The position numbers and the translations under genes are program-made. Positions 8,676 to 18,095 of a stretch of DNA of 21,917 bases are shown here, in pieces. Below the pieces are notes generated by a model. That model made no database searches. It was given only the letters and a program-made list of their open reading frames with translations, and was not told the origin of the DNA. The DNA is from Paramoeba atlantica (taxonomy: Eukaryota > Discosea). Position 1 is the first letter of the stretch; every line of letters starts with the position of its first letter. The DNA is taken from NCBI GenBank assembly GCA_977017575.1, contig CDRNVI010000191.1, positions 1 through 21,917 on the forward strand, given 5' to 3'.

Positions 8676-9889
8676 TTATCTTCTTCTTCTTCTTCTTTTT
8701 TCTTTCTCTTCTTCTTCTTCTTCTTCTTCTTTTTCTTCTTCTTCTTGGGAATGAAGCAAGGCAGTCTCAAGATATTTGATTGGAAGATCATCAAGCTCAG
8801 TCATTAAACTCTCTTCAAGGACAACATAGTTTTGATGAAATAATTTTCTCTTCTCTTTCAAAGACTGAGGGACAAAAATTAATGTTTGTTCAAAGAAATG
8901 ATAAAAATTACCAACATGAAAAAGAAAAAAAAAGAAAAGGATAAAATGAAGATAATTAAAGAGAGAAAAGAAAAAAAAAAAAAAAGAAAAGAAAAAGAAA
9001 AAGAAAGAGAAACCACAGAAAGAAAAGATGCACCAATAATCACCAAACCACAAAACATAAGAATAAAAACAAAAGAGTAGTCAGAGCCCCACCCCACCAC
9101 TTCCCCAAAAACCAAACAACACTGGAAAATGAAACCAATCACCCCAAAAAAAGTGGCAGGAAAAGAAGGAAATATCATTCCAATGGCCGTCACAATGATT
9201 GTCATCAACAATGCCAAAACATTCATGAATAGCTCGCGAGTGAAACAACCAAGGAGAAGATAGATCACAAATCCAAAATTTGCTGCAACAAAGAGCCATC
9301 CAATTTGAGTTCTCAAATAGAAATTTTGCACTAAAAGGACAAACAAGATTACAATCAAGAAGAAACAAATGGCCACCATTGGAAAAGTCCAGAATATCAC
9401 ACCATCACCAAAGGCTGCCTCAAGAAGTGCGCTCACCAAATACCCACTCCCAAGATACAGATTGAAAATCATGGAGTTCACTTTGAAGCAACAGAAAACA
9501 ATACAAGCCACAAACAAATGGGGAAGACATGAAAAAATGATAACATCCCACATGGTATCATAAGAACAAATCCCCAGAGCAAAAACAAGCCCCAATGGAA
9601 CAACAAGAGAAACAAGCAGAATCCAACAGATTGGAATGAAAGGGGAGTTTTTTGGTGTCTGGTAGATCACGATCGCAAGGATAAACATTAACATAAAGAA
9701 CCACCCAAAAGTAAACCAATCATCATGTGCCGAAAGGGTGAGCAAGAAAGTCCCACAAACTAAAGGAACCAGCCCAATCCAAAAGAGAATCGATGCAGGC
9801 CGACAGGCACAAATTTGATTGTTTTCATCTTCGACAGAAGAAAGAGGCTCCTCAACAACAACACGACCACGTTCCAGATCTTGCTCCAT
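8676..9889 (-). CDS. Polytopic membrane protein, two exons, poly-Glu/poly-Arg tail
   Basis: Unrecognised family. Exon 1 is 9889-9014 (292 codons), starting MEQDLERGRV. Exon 2 is 8864-8676 (62 codons plus TAA). The 149-bp intron begins GTTTCTC, is pyrimidine-rich and ends TCCCTCAG; an alternative donor GTGG lies 3 nt upstream in the same phase. After a short acidic N-terminus (residues 1-28) there are about ten hydrophobic segments, near residues 30-52, 57-77, 82-108, 113-135, 141-160, 164-187, 196-216, 220-243, 247-267 and 271-291. The cytosolic-looking C-terminus ends in a Glu-rich run and six Arg. About 354 residues in all. The ATG at 9889 is the only Met before the first membrane segment. 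A transporter or receptor role is possible, but no diagnostic motif was seen. Confidence 0.72.
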
Positions 9890-11105
9890 ATCTTTTCTTC
9901 TTTTCTACCTCTCTCTCTCTCTCAAAACAATCAACCAAAAGGATTTTTTGGAAAAGAACTCGGAAGCACAGCCTCAAATTCACACATATGGCAAGAAAAG
10001 GCGGCTTTTGTTAAAGGCGATCTTTTTCCCTGCTCTTTCTTGGAAAAGGGAGCTCTCCATTAACCAAAAAAGGGGAAAAATGGTTTGGTAATTTATCTCC
10101 CGATGGCTTTTGAGAAATAATGAACAAGTTTTTCTTTCTGTCCTGAGATGATTCAACAACATCCAGATAAAGTTTCTTTGTCAAAATTGGTGGTAGAAAG
10201 GTGCAAGAAAAGGGTTTTTCAAAAAAAGTGGAGTTTTTTTTTTTGTTTTATTTTACTTTTCTCCTTTGTCTTCTCTTTCCTTGAGTGCCACTTTTTTGTC
10301 CTCTAAAAAGGTTGTCCCCACCCCAACAAAATAGTCAACTTGACAGAATCTTGTTTCAAGAAATTTAGCGAAAAAACTTTCTCCTTTGATGATGAGGAAG
10401 GAGGATGTCCTTCACGAAGGAGACCAGTTCATTTGGGTGGCGAAAATGCAATCCTTGGGGATGGATTGTAAATCTCAGGAGTGCTCCACTTGAGGCGATG
10501 GTTCCCAAATTGTTTTGAGATATTTCCAGCCCCCTTAAAATTTGAGAAACAATAATTGGTATCATCACCTTCTTAAAGACAGTTGGGGTTGGCGGAGTAC
10601 ATCAAAGCCCCCGGTTGGAGTTGAGGTCAGAAAAATTAATTCTGAATTTCTGAGACTAATCAGGTGAAGTTCAAAGAAGCTTGCAAGATTAGATCTCAGA
10701 GATCTAAAGGGATTAAATCACTGACATTGAGGATCAGGAGATGTAGTTCATTGTCAATGTTCATTCTTCTTCTTTTTTGTGTTTTGGTTGTTGTTGTTGC
10801 TTGCTCATGTTGGGAAGTTTTGATTTTTCACTCTGAAACTTTTTCGAAAAATTGAAAAATTGTGAGATCTCCAGAGAATTTTCCTCAAGAAAAGATGGGA
10901 GATGTGTGGGGGTTCTGTTGGGATGGGAGAATTTTGTTCAAGAAAAGGGAAGATGATTTTTTCATTTTTGTTTTTTTTTTGAACATCCACCAATAATGAT
11001 TTTTTGTTTTTTGTTTTTGTTTGTTTTTTGAAAAAGGTTCCTTTTTTATTTATTTCTCCCACCAAAAAGGCACACAAAGATTCTATTTTCCAAACTTTCA
11101 AAATT
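9890..11105. other. Intergenic region with one weak minus-strand coding candidate
   Basis: Upstream of the membrane-protein gene is a CT-rich leader (9900-9925), then mixed DNA. At 10365-10568 the minus strand encodes 67 residues (LRGLEISQNNLG...FVKDILLPHH) in DNA less AT-rich than its surroundings. It could be an exon or transposon scrap, but nothing identifies it. From about 10975 to 11105 lies the 3' flank of ankyrin gene A, which is near-identical to the flank of gene C at 17985-18095. Confidence 0.45.
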
Positions 11106-14100
11106 TTAATTTTCTTTTTTTGCTCGAGCTGGTTTTATAGTTTGTCCCTACAACCAAGAAAACAAAAATGAGATTATATTCTTTCTTCCCACATTTAAAT
11201 AAAATATTTATTCAACAAAAAAATCAAACAACAAAAAAGAAAAAGAAAAAAAAGAGGAAAATGGACAAAAAGGATAAAAGAAGAAAAAAACCAAACCTTC
11301 AATTGAATGATCAGATCAACAATTTTGTGGTTCTTTGCAACATCAAAGACTGTCTTCCCAAACTAAAAACAAAAAAAAAAAAAAAAAAAAAGAAGTTCAA
11401 AAAAAAAAAGAAAGAACCCCACCCAAAACCAACAAAACCAACAAAACCAACAAAATCAATAAAATCAACAAAATCAACAAAATCAATTTTAAAAAAAGGG
11501 AACATTCTAAAATCAAACAACACATCAAAAAAGAAAAAAAAAAAAAAGGAAGATTAAAAAACACGGATCACACACACCTCAACTCAATCAACTCAGACAA
11601 TCAAAAGAGATATTCCCCAAAACCCAAATAACAAAAAAACACAAAATAAAAATGAAACAAAAAGGGGAAAAAAAATATATCAAAAAAAAAAAGAAAAATG
11701 AAAAAACTTTGTTTTGAAGGTTAACATTGGCATGATGTTCAATCAAAATCTTTACAATTTCTTTATAACCTTTAGAAGCAGCTTTATGAAGAGGGGTCCA
11801 CCCATCCTTGAAAAAAAAAGATTTCAAAAAAAAAAAGAATTTAAAAAAAAATAAAACACAAAACAAATATCAATCAATATCCTCCACTCCACTGGAGGGA
11901 CTGGAAAAAGAAGATCAACAAATTCAAAATGAGAATGAATAACTCAATAACCTTATTTACAAAATCAACATTGGCTCTTCCTTTTTCCAATAAAAGTTGA
12001 ACAATTCGTTTATGTCCTTCTCCAGCAGCAACATAAAGAGGAGTTATTCCATCCTTTACATTAAAAAAAAAATAAATAAAAAAATGAGAAACTGAAAAAG
12101 AAAAAGAAAAAGAAAACAATCAACAAAATAACTTGATCTGGAAGATCAACATTTGGGTTTCCTTTTTCCAATAGAATTTGAACAATTTGTTCATGTCCTT
12201 CTTCAGCAGCAATAGAAAGAGGAGTTGCTCCATACTTTACATGAATAAAAAATAATAAAAAAAATGAGAAATTGAAAAAAAAAAAAAAAGAAACAATCAA
12301 CAAAAGAACCTCAGTTGCAAGATCAACATTTGATTTTCCTTTTTCCAATAAAATCTGAATAGTTTGTTCATGCCCTTCTTGTGCAGCAAAATAAAGAGCA
12401 GTTGCTCCATTCTTTACATGAATAATAAATAGAAAAATGAGAAATTGAAAAGAAAAGAAAGAAAAAGAAAAAGAAAACAATCAACAAAAGAACCTTATCT
12501 GGAAGGTCAACATTTGCTTTTCCTTTTTCCAATAAAATTTCAACAATTTGTTCATGTCCTTCTTGAGCAGCAACATAAAGAGGAGTTGCTCCATTCTTTA
12601 CATGAATAAAAAATCGAAAAATGAGAAACTGAAAAAAAAAAAAAAAGAAGAAAACAAACAAAAAAAGAACCTTTTTTGCAAGATCAACATTTGGTTTTCC
12701 TTTTTCCAATAAAATTTGAACAATTTGTTTATGTCCTTCCCGAGCAGCAATAAAAAGGGGAGTTGCTCCAGTCTTTACATTTAAAAAAATAGAAAAATGA
12801 GAATCTGAAAAAGAAAAAGAGAAGAAAAAGAAAACAATCAACAAAAGAACCTCAGTTGCAAGATCAACATTTGGTTTTCCTTTTTTCAATAAAATTTGAA
12901 CAATTTGTTCATGTCCATTTTGAGCAGCAATAAAAAGAGGAGTGAATATTCCCTTAAAATTAAAAGAAAATATAGAAAAATGAGAAACTGAAAAAGAAAA
13001 AGAAAAAGAAACAATCAACAAAATAACCTTATCTGGAAGATCAACATTGGCTCCTTTTTCCAATAAAAGTTGAACAATTTGTTTATGTCCATCTTCAGCA
13101 GCAATAGAAAGAGGAGTTGCTCCATTCTTTACATTAAAAATATAGAAAAATGAGAAACTGAAAAAAAGAAAAAGAAAAAAGAAAACAATTAATAAAAGAA
13201 CCTTAGTTGCAAGATCAACATTTGGTTTTCCTTTTTCCAATAAAAGTTGAACAATTTGTTCATGTCCATTTTGAGCAGCAACATAAAGAGGAGTTTCTCC
13301 ATACTTTCCATTTAAAAAAATAGAAAAATGAGAAACTGAAAAAGAAAAAGAAAAAAGAAAACAATTAACAAAATAACCTTATCTGGAAGATCAACATTTG
13401 GTTTTCCTTTTTCCAATAAAATTTGAACAATTTGTTCATCTCCATTTTCAGCAGCAATAGAAAGAGGGGTTACTCCATCCTTTTGATGAAAAAAATAGAA
13501 AAATGAGAAACTGAAAAAAGAAAGAAAAAGAAAAAAGAAAAGAATCAACTAAAGAACCTCAGTTGCAAGATCAACATTTGGTTCTCCTTTTTCCAATAAA
13601 AATTGAACAATTTGTTCATCTCCTTGTTGAACAGCAATAAGAAGAGGAGTTGCTCCATCCTTTATGATAAAAAAAAAAAGAAAAAAATGAGAAACTGAAA
13701 AAAAGAAATTTCAAATATTTTGAGTTTTTTCAATTGTTTTTTTTGAGAAGAAAAAAGAGATAAAATTGTGTGTATGGTAAAAAAACTCTCAATGAGAGTA
13801 AAAAAACAAATCTAGGAAACAAGTTAAACAAGAAAAAAAATAATCTAATTTTCTTGGAATCAATCTTTCAAAGAAATAAGATTAATTTTCAAAGAAATAA
13901 TAATAATATTTTTTCAAGAAATAATATTAACTTTGTTTTGTTTGACCTTTTTCCAAACAAAAAAAAAATCCACTGACTAAAAAGTTCCCTTTTGATGCAA
14001 GAGAATTGTGTGTGTTTTTTTGAGAGAAAAAAGAGTTCAAATTGTGTGTGTGGTGAAACTCTCTCTCTCTCCCTCTCTCTCTCTCCCCCTCTCTCTTTCC

Positions 14101-14507
14101 CTCTCTCAGCCCCTCTCCCCTTCTCCCCTTTGATCTCTCCTTCTCTCTCCCCAAAAACAAAAGGAAAAAAAGAGAAAGAAAGAAGAAAATTCACAAACAT
14201 TGGATGATTTTTCTATCAACTCTTTTCTCATTTTCTCTTCTTCTTCTTCTCCTTCTCCTTCTCCTTCTTCTTCTTCTTTTCTCCTCTTCTCTTCTTCTTC
14301 ATGTCTCAATTTCACCACTCCAAGTTCTTCATTTTCCAGTTTCGGTCTTTTAATCACTCCGTTTCTTTGTTTTTCTCTCCCTTTCTCTTCTTCTTCTTCT
14401 TTTCTCTTCCTCTTCCCCTCTTCCTCTCTTCTCTCAGTCCTCTCTCTATCCCCAACCACCACCACCACCACCTCCTCCTTCATCATATTTCTCTCATTCA
14501 AATTCAT
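11106..14507 (-). CDS. Ankyrin-repeat protein, paralogue A (14 exons)
   Basis: Predicted 510-residue protein, probably a protein-binding scaffold. Exons: 14507-14199, 13659-13558, 13479-13378, 13303-13202, 13126-13028, 12952-12851, 12772-12671, 12595-12494, 12411-12310, 12234-12133, 12053-11952, 11806-11708, 11362-11297, 11147-11106. Exon 1 (103 codons) is Glu/Lys/Arg-rich and ends KMRKELIEKSSN. The next eleven exons each encode one 33-34-residue ankyrin repeat, with the hallmark TPL..AA..GH..IV..LLE.G..NVDL. Exon 13 is a partial repeat, FGKTVFDVAKN to QLK. Exon 14 is GQTIKPARAKKEN and TAA. All introns are phase 0 GT-AG. Splice sites are inferred from the constant exon frame, not from transcripts. 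The ATG at 14507 is matched by gene B. Confidence 0.85.
11425..11487. repeat. 9-bp minisatellite in the penultimate-repeat intron of gene A
   Basis: About seven units of AAAACCAAC/AAAATCAAC. Shorter versions occupy the same intron in gene B (near 15277-15312) and gene C (near 18385-18430), so unit number differs between paralogues. Confidence 0.8.
11952..13659 (-). repeat. Tandem exon+intron array of gene A
   Basis: Ten consecutive units of one ankyrin exon (102 or 99 bp) plus one short intron, with successive exon starts 174-184 bp apart. Both exon and intron parts are conserved, so the unit of duplication includes the intron. Typical intron: donor GTTCTTTTGTTGATTG or GTTATTTTGTTGATTG, then a CTTTTT-rich stretch, CAGTTTCTCATTTTTC and ATGTAAAG. 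Confidence 0.9.
13660..14198 (-). other. Large first intron of gene A
   Basis: 539-bp intron between the charged N-terminal exon and the first ankyrin exon; donor GTTTGTG, acceptor ATCATAAAG. It holds a CT/GA-rich stretch (14058-14150) and a small inverted repeat CTCTCAATGAGAG (about 13786-13798). Gene B has the same intron, near-identical, but lacks about 120 bp corresponding roughly to 13932-14052. Gene C has only a 92-bp intron here. Confidence 0.75.
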
Positions 14508-14977
14508 CAAACAAAAAATAAAACAAAAAAAAATAAAAAACAAAACAAAAAAAAACAAGAGACACACACCCTCAAAACAAAAAAACAAAAAAAGAGAAAA
14601 AGAAGGGTTTTGGGGGGTGGGTCTTTTTGTTAATTTTTGAAAGGGTTTTCAGATTTTGATGAGAAATTCTCAGGTTTCATAAAAATGGAGGTTGAATTCT
14701 CACCACACTACCCTAAATACAGAGAAATCCTGGAGAGAGTCTTTTGTGGTTGCATGGATATCACCAAAAGTTTTTTTCCCTTGACTTTTTTCTTTCTCTT
14801 TCTCAAGGAAGTAAGAGAGGTTGAATTTACCCACGATGGGTTCTCCCAATCAAATTCTTTATCACCAACATCATCTCAAGTCAAAAGTCAATTTTTAAAT
14901 TTTGGTTTAATAAAAAGGGAGGTTTTTGTGTGAGGAAACATAACTTTGTTATTATTCTCTTTTCAAACTTTTAAATT
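14508..14977. other. Spacer between genes A and B
   Basis: 470 bp containing the presumed promoter and 5' UTR of gene A. It is A/C-rich near 14510-14600. A plus-strand open stretch of 98 codons (14637-14933) has no recognisable domain and is not called. No promoter element could be identified. Confidence 0.5.
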
Positions 14978-17846
14978 TTAATTTTCTTTTTTTGCTCGAG
15001 CTGGTTTTATAGTTTGCCCCTACAACCAAGAAAATAAAAATGAGATCACATTCTTTCTTCCCACACTCCAACAAAAGAATAAAACAAAAAAAGAAAAGAA
15101 AAAAAAGTAAAAAGTAAAAAGAAAAAAAAAGAAGAGAGAATAAAAAAAAACCAAACCTTCAATTGAATGATGAGATCAACAATTTGCTGGTTCTTTGCAA
15201 CATCAAACACTGTCTTCCCAAACTAAAAACAAAAAAAGAAAAGAAGTTCAAAAAAAAAAAAAAAGAACCCCACCCAAAACCAACAAAACCAACAAAATCA
15301 ATAAAATCAATTTTAAAAAAAAGGGAACATTCTAAAATCAAACAACACATCAAAAAAGAAAAAAAAAAAAAGAGGAAGATTAAAAAACACACATCACAGA
15401 TCACACACACACACCTCAACTCAATCAACTCAGACAATCAAAAGAGATATTCTCCAAAACCCAAATAACAAAAAAACACAAAATAAAAATGAAACAAAAA
15501 GGAGAAAAAAAATATATCAAAAAAAAAAAAGAAAAATGAAAAAACTTGGTTTTGAAGATTAACATTGGCATGATGTTCAATCAAAATCTTTACAATTTGT
15601 TCAAAACCTTCCTCAGCAGCTCTATGAAGAGGGGTAAACCCAAACTTAACAAAAAAGATTTCAAAAAAAAAGAGTTTTAAAAAAAAATAAAACACAAAAC
15701 AAGTATCACTCAATATCCACCCACCCTCCCTCCACTTCCACTGGAGGGATTGGAAAAACAAAATCAATAAATTCAAAATGATAACAAATAACACAATAAC
15801 CTTATTTGCAAGATCAACATTTGCTTTTCCTTTTTCCAATAAAAGTTGAACAATTTGTTTATGTCCTTTACAAGCAGCAATAAAAAGAGGAGTTCTTCCA
15901 CCCTTTAAATAAAAAAAAAGAAAAATGAAAAACCGAAAAAAAAAAAAAGAAAAAGAAAAAGAAACAATCAACAAAAGAACCTGATCTGGAAGATCAACAC
16001 TTGGTTTTTCTTTTTCCAATAAAAGTTGAACAATTTGTTCATCTCCATTTTGGGCCGCCATATAAAGAGGAGTTGTTCCATCCTTTACATTCAAAAAATA
16101 GAAAAATGAGAAACTGAAAAAAAAAAAAAGAAAAAGAAGAAAACAATCAACAAAATAACCTCATTTGCAAGATCAACATTTGGATTTCCTTTTTCCAATA
16201 AAATTTGAACAATTGGTTCACGTCCACATTGAGCAGCAACAAAAAGAGGAGTTCTTCCAGTCTTTAAATTAAAAAAAAAAATAGAAAAATGAGAAACTGA
16301 AAAGAAAAAAAAAGAAAAAGAAGAAAACAATCAACAAAATAACCTTAGTTGCAAGATCAACATTTGGATTTCCTTTTTCCAATAAAATTTGAACAATTTG
16401 TTCATGTCCATTTTGAGCAGCACTATAAAGAGGAGTTACTCCATACTTTACATTAAAAAAATAGAAAAATGAGAAAATGAAAAAAAAGAAAAAGAAAAAG
16501 AAGAAAACAATCAACAAAATAAACCTTAGTTGGAAGATCAACACTTGGTTTTCCTTTTTCCAATAAAAGTTGAACAATTTGTTCATGTCCATGTTGGGCC
16601 GCCATATAAAGAGGAGTTACTCCATACTTTACATTAAAAAAATAGAAAAATGAGAAACTGAAAAAAAAAAAAAAGAAAAAGAAAAAGAAAACAATCAACA
16701 AAAGAATCTGGAAGATCAACATTTGGTTTTCCTTTTTCCAATAAAATTTGAACAATTTGTTCATGTCCATTTTCAGCCGCAATATAAAGAGGAGTTACTC
16801 CATTCTTTACATTAAAAAAATAATCAAAAATGAGAAAAAGAAAAAGAAAAAGAAAAAGAAACAATTAACAAAATAACCTTATCTGGAAGATCAACATTGG
16901 CTCCTTTTTCCAATAAAATTTGAGCAATTTGTTCATGTCCATTTTCAGCAGCAACAAAAAGAGGAGTTTTTCCATTCTTTACATTAAAAAAATAATCAAA
17001 AATGAGAAAAAGAAAAAGAAAAAGAAAAAGAAAAAGAAAAAGAAAAGAATCAACAAAATAACCTGATCTAGAAGATCAATATTTGGTTCTCCTTTTTCCA
17101 ATAAAATTTCAACAATTTGTTCATCTCCTTGTTGAACAGCAATAAGAAGAGGAGTTGCTCCATCCTTTATGATAAAAAAAAAAAGAAAAAAATGAGAAAC
17201 TGAAAAAAAGAAATTTCAAATATTTTGAGTTTTTTCAATTGTTTTTTTTAAGAAAAAAGAGATAAAATTGTGTGTATGGTAAAAAACTCTCAATGAGAGT
17301 AAAAAAACAAATCTAGGAAACAAGTTAAACAAGAAAAAAAATAATCTAATTTTCTTGGAATCAATCTTTCAAAGAAATAAGATTAATTTTCAAGAAATAA
17401 TAATAATATTTTTTCAAGAAATAATATTAAATGTGTGTGTGGTGAAACTCTCTCTCTCTCCCTCTCTCTCTCCCCCTCTCTCTTTCCCTCTCTTGGCCCC
17501 TCTCCCCTTCTCCCCTTTGATCTCTCCTTCTCTCTCCCCAAAAACAAAAGGAAAAAAAGAGAAAGAAAGAAGAAAATTCACAAACATTGGATGATTTTTC
17601 TATCAACTCTTTTCTCATTTTCTCTTCTTCTTCTTCTTCTTCTCCTTCTCCTTCTTCTTCTTCTTCTTTTCTCCTCTTCTCTTCTTCTTCATGTCTCAAT
17701 CTCACCACTTCAAGTTCTTCATTTTCCAGTTTCGGTCTTTTAATCACCCCATTTCTTTGTTTTTCTCTCCCTTTCTCTTCTTCTTCTTCTTTTCTCTTCC
17801 TCTTCCCCTCTTCCTCTCTTCTCTCAGTCCTCTCTCTCAAATTCAT
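14978..17846 (-). CDS. Ankyrin-repeat protein, paralogue B (12 exons)
   Basis: Predicted about 427 residues. Exons: 17846-17586, 17164-17063, 16976-16878, 16804-16700, 16626-16525, 16445-16344, 16261-16160, 16082-15981, 15902-15801, 15644-15546, 15222-15157, 15019-14978. The same plan as gene A: charged exon 1 (87 codons, lacking a poly-Val segment present in A), nine full ankyrin exons, a partial repeat, then GQTIKPARAKKEN and TAA. One oddity: the exon starting at 16804 has lost the normal donor through a 5-bp deletion relative to its siblings. A GTTGATTG just downstream (16699) is in phase and could serve. If it is not used, this gene may be a pseudogene. The TTTGGG start of the exon at 15644 follows a TTAAG acceptor rather than the usual GTAAAG. 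Confidence 0.8.
15801..17164 (-). repeat. Tandem exon+intron array of gene B
   Basis: Eight ankyrin exon+intron units at roughly 180-bp spacing, with the same conserved intron ends as gene A. Introns measured from the proposed boundaries are 73-86 bp. Confidence 0.9.
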
Positions 17847-18095
17847 CAAACAAAAAATAAAACAAAAAAAAATAAAACAAGAGACACACCACACCCAAAA
17901 CAAAAAAATAAAAAAAAAAGTTTTCAATTTTGAGGAGAAAACCATTCTTTGTTCTTTTTTCCAAATTATTTCCCTTTTTTTGAACATCCAATATCGATTT
18001 TTTGTTTTTGTTTGTTTTTTGAAAAAGGTTCCTTTTTTATTTATTTCTCCCACCAAAAAGGCACACAAAGATTCTATTTTCAAACTTTCAAAATT
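17847..18095. other. Short spacer between genes B and C
   Basis: Only 249 bp from the stop of gene C to the start of gene B. The part at 17985-18095 is a near-copy of the flank beyond the stop of gene A (10975-11105), so it is a duplicated 3' flank. The rest must hold the 5' control region of gene B. No specific promoter motif was seen. Confidence 0.6.

Noticed and set aside
10664-10855. Plus-strand 63-codon open frame with a hydrophobic stretch
   Set aside because: Short, with no domain, no support from codon pattern, and located in the flank of gene A.
12368-13240. A 290-codon minus-strand open frame that reads as a Phe-rich membrane protein with ankyrin segments
   Set aside because: It spans several ankyrin exons plus their pyrimidine-rich introns. 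GT-AG ends at constant places, constant exon length and stops in sibling introns favour splicing. Kept only as a retention hypothesis.
11952-13659. Regular repeats with spacers, as in a CRISPR array
   Set aside because: The repeats are 99-102-bp ankyrin exons in a eukaryotic chromosome, and the spacers are similar introns rather than unique sequences.
14200-14640. Plus-strand Ser/Pro-rich open frames over 14200-14640 and 17587-18099
   Set aside because: They are the complement of the Glu/Lys-rich first exons of genes A and B, with no recognisable domain of their own.
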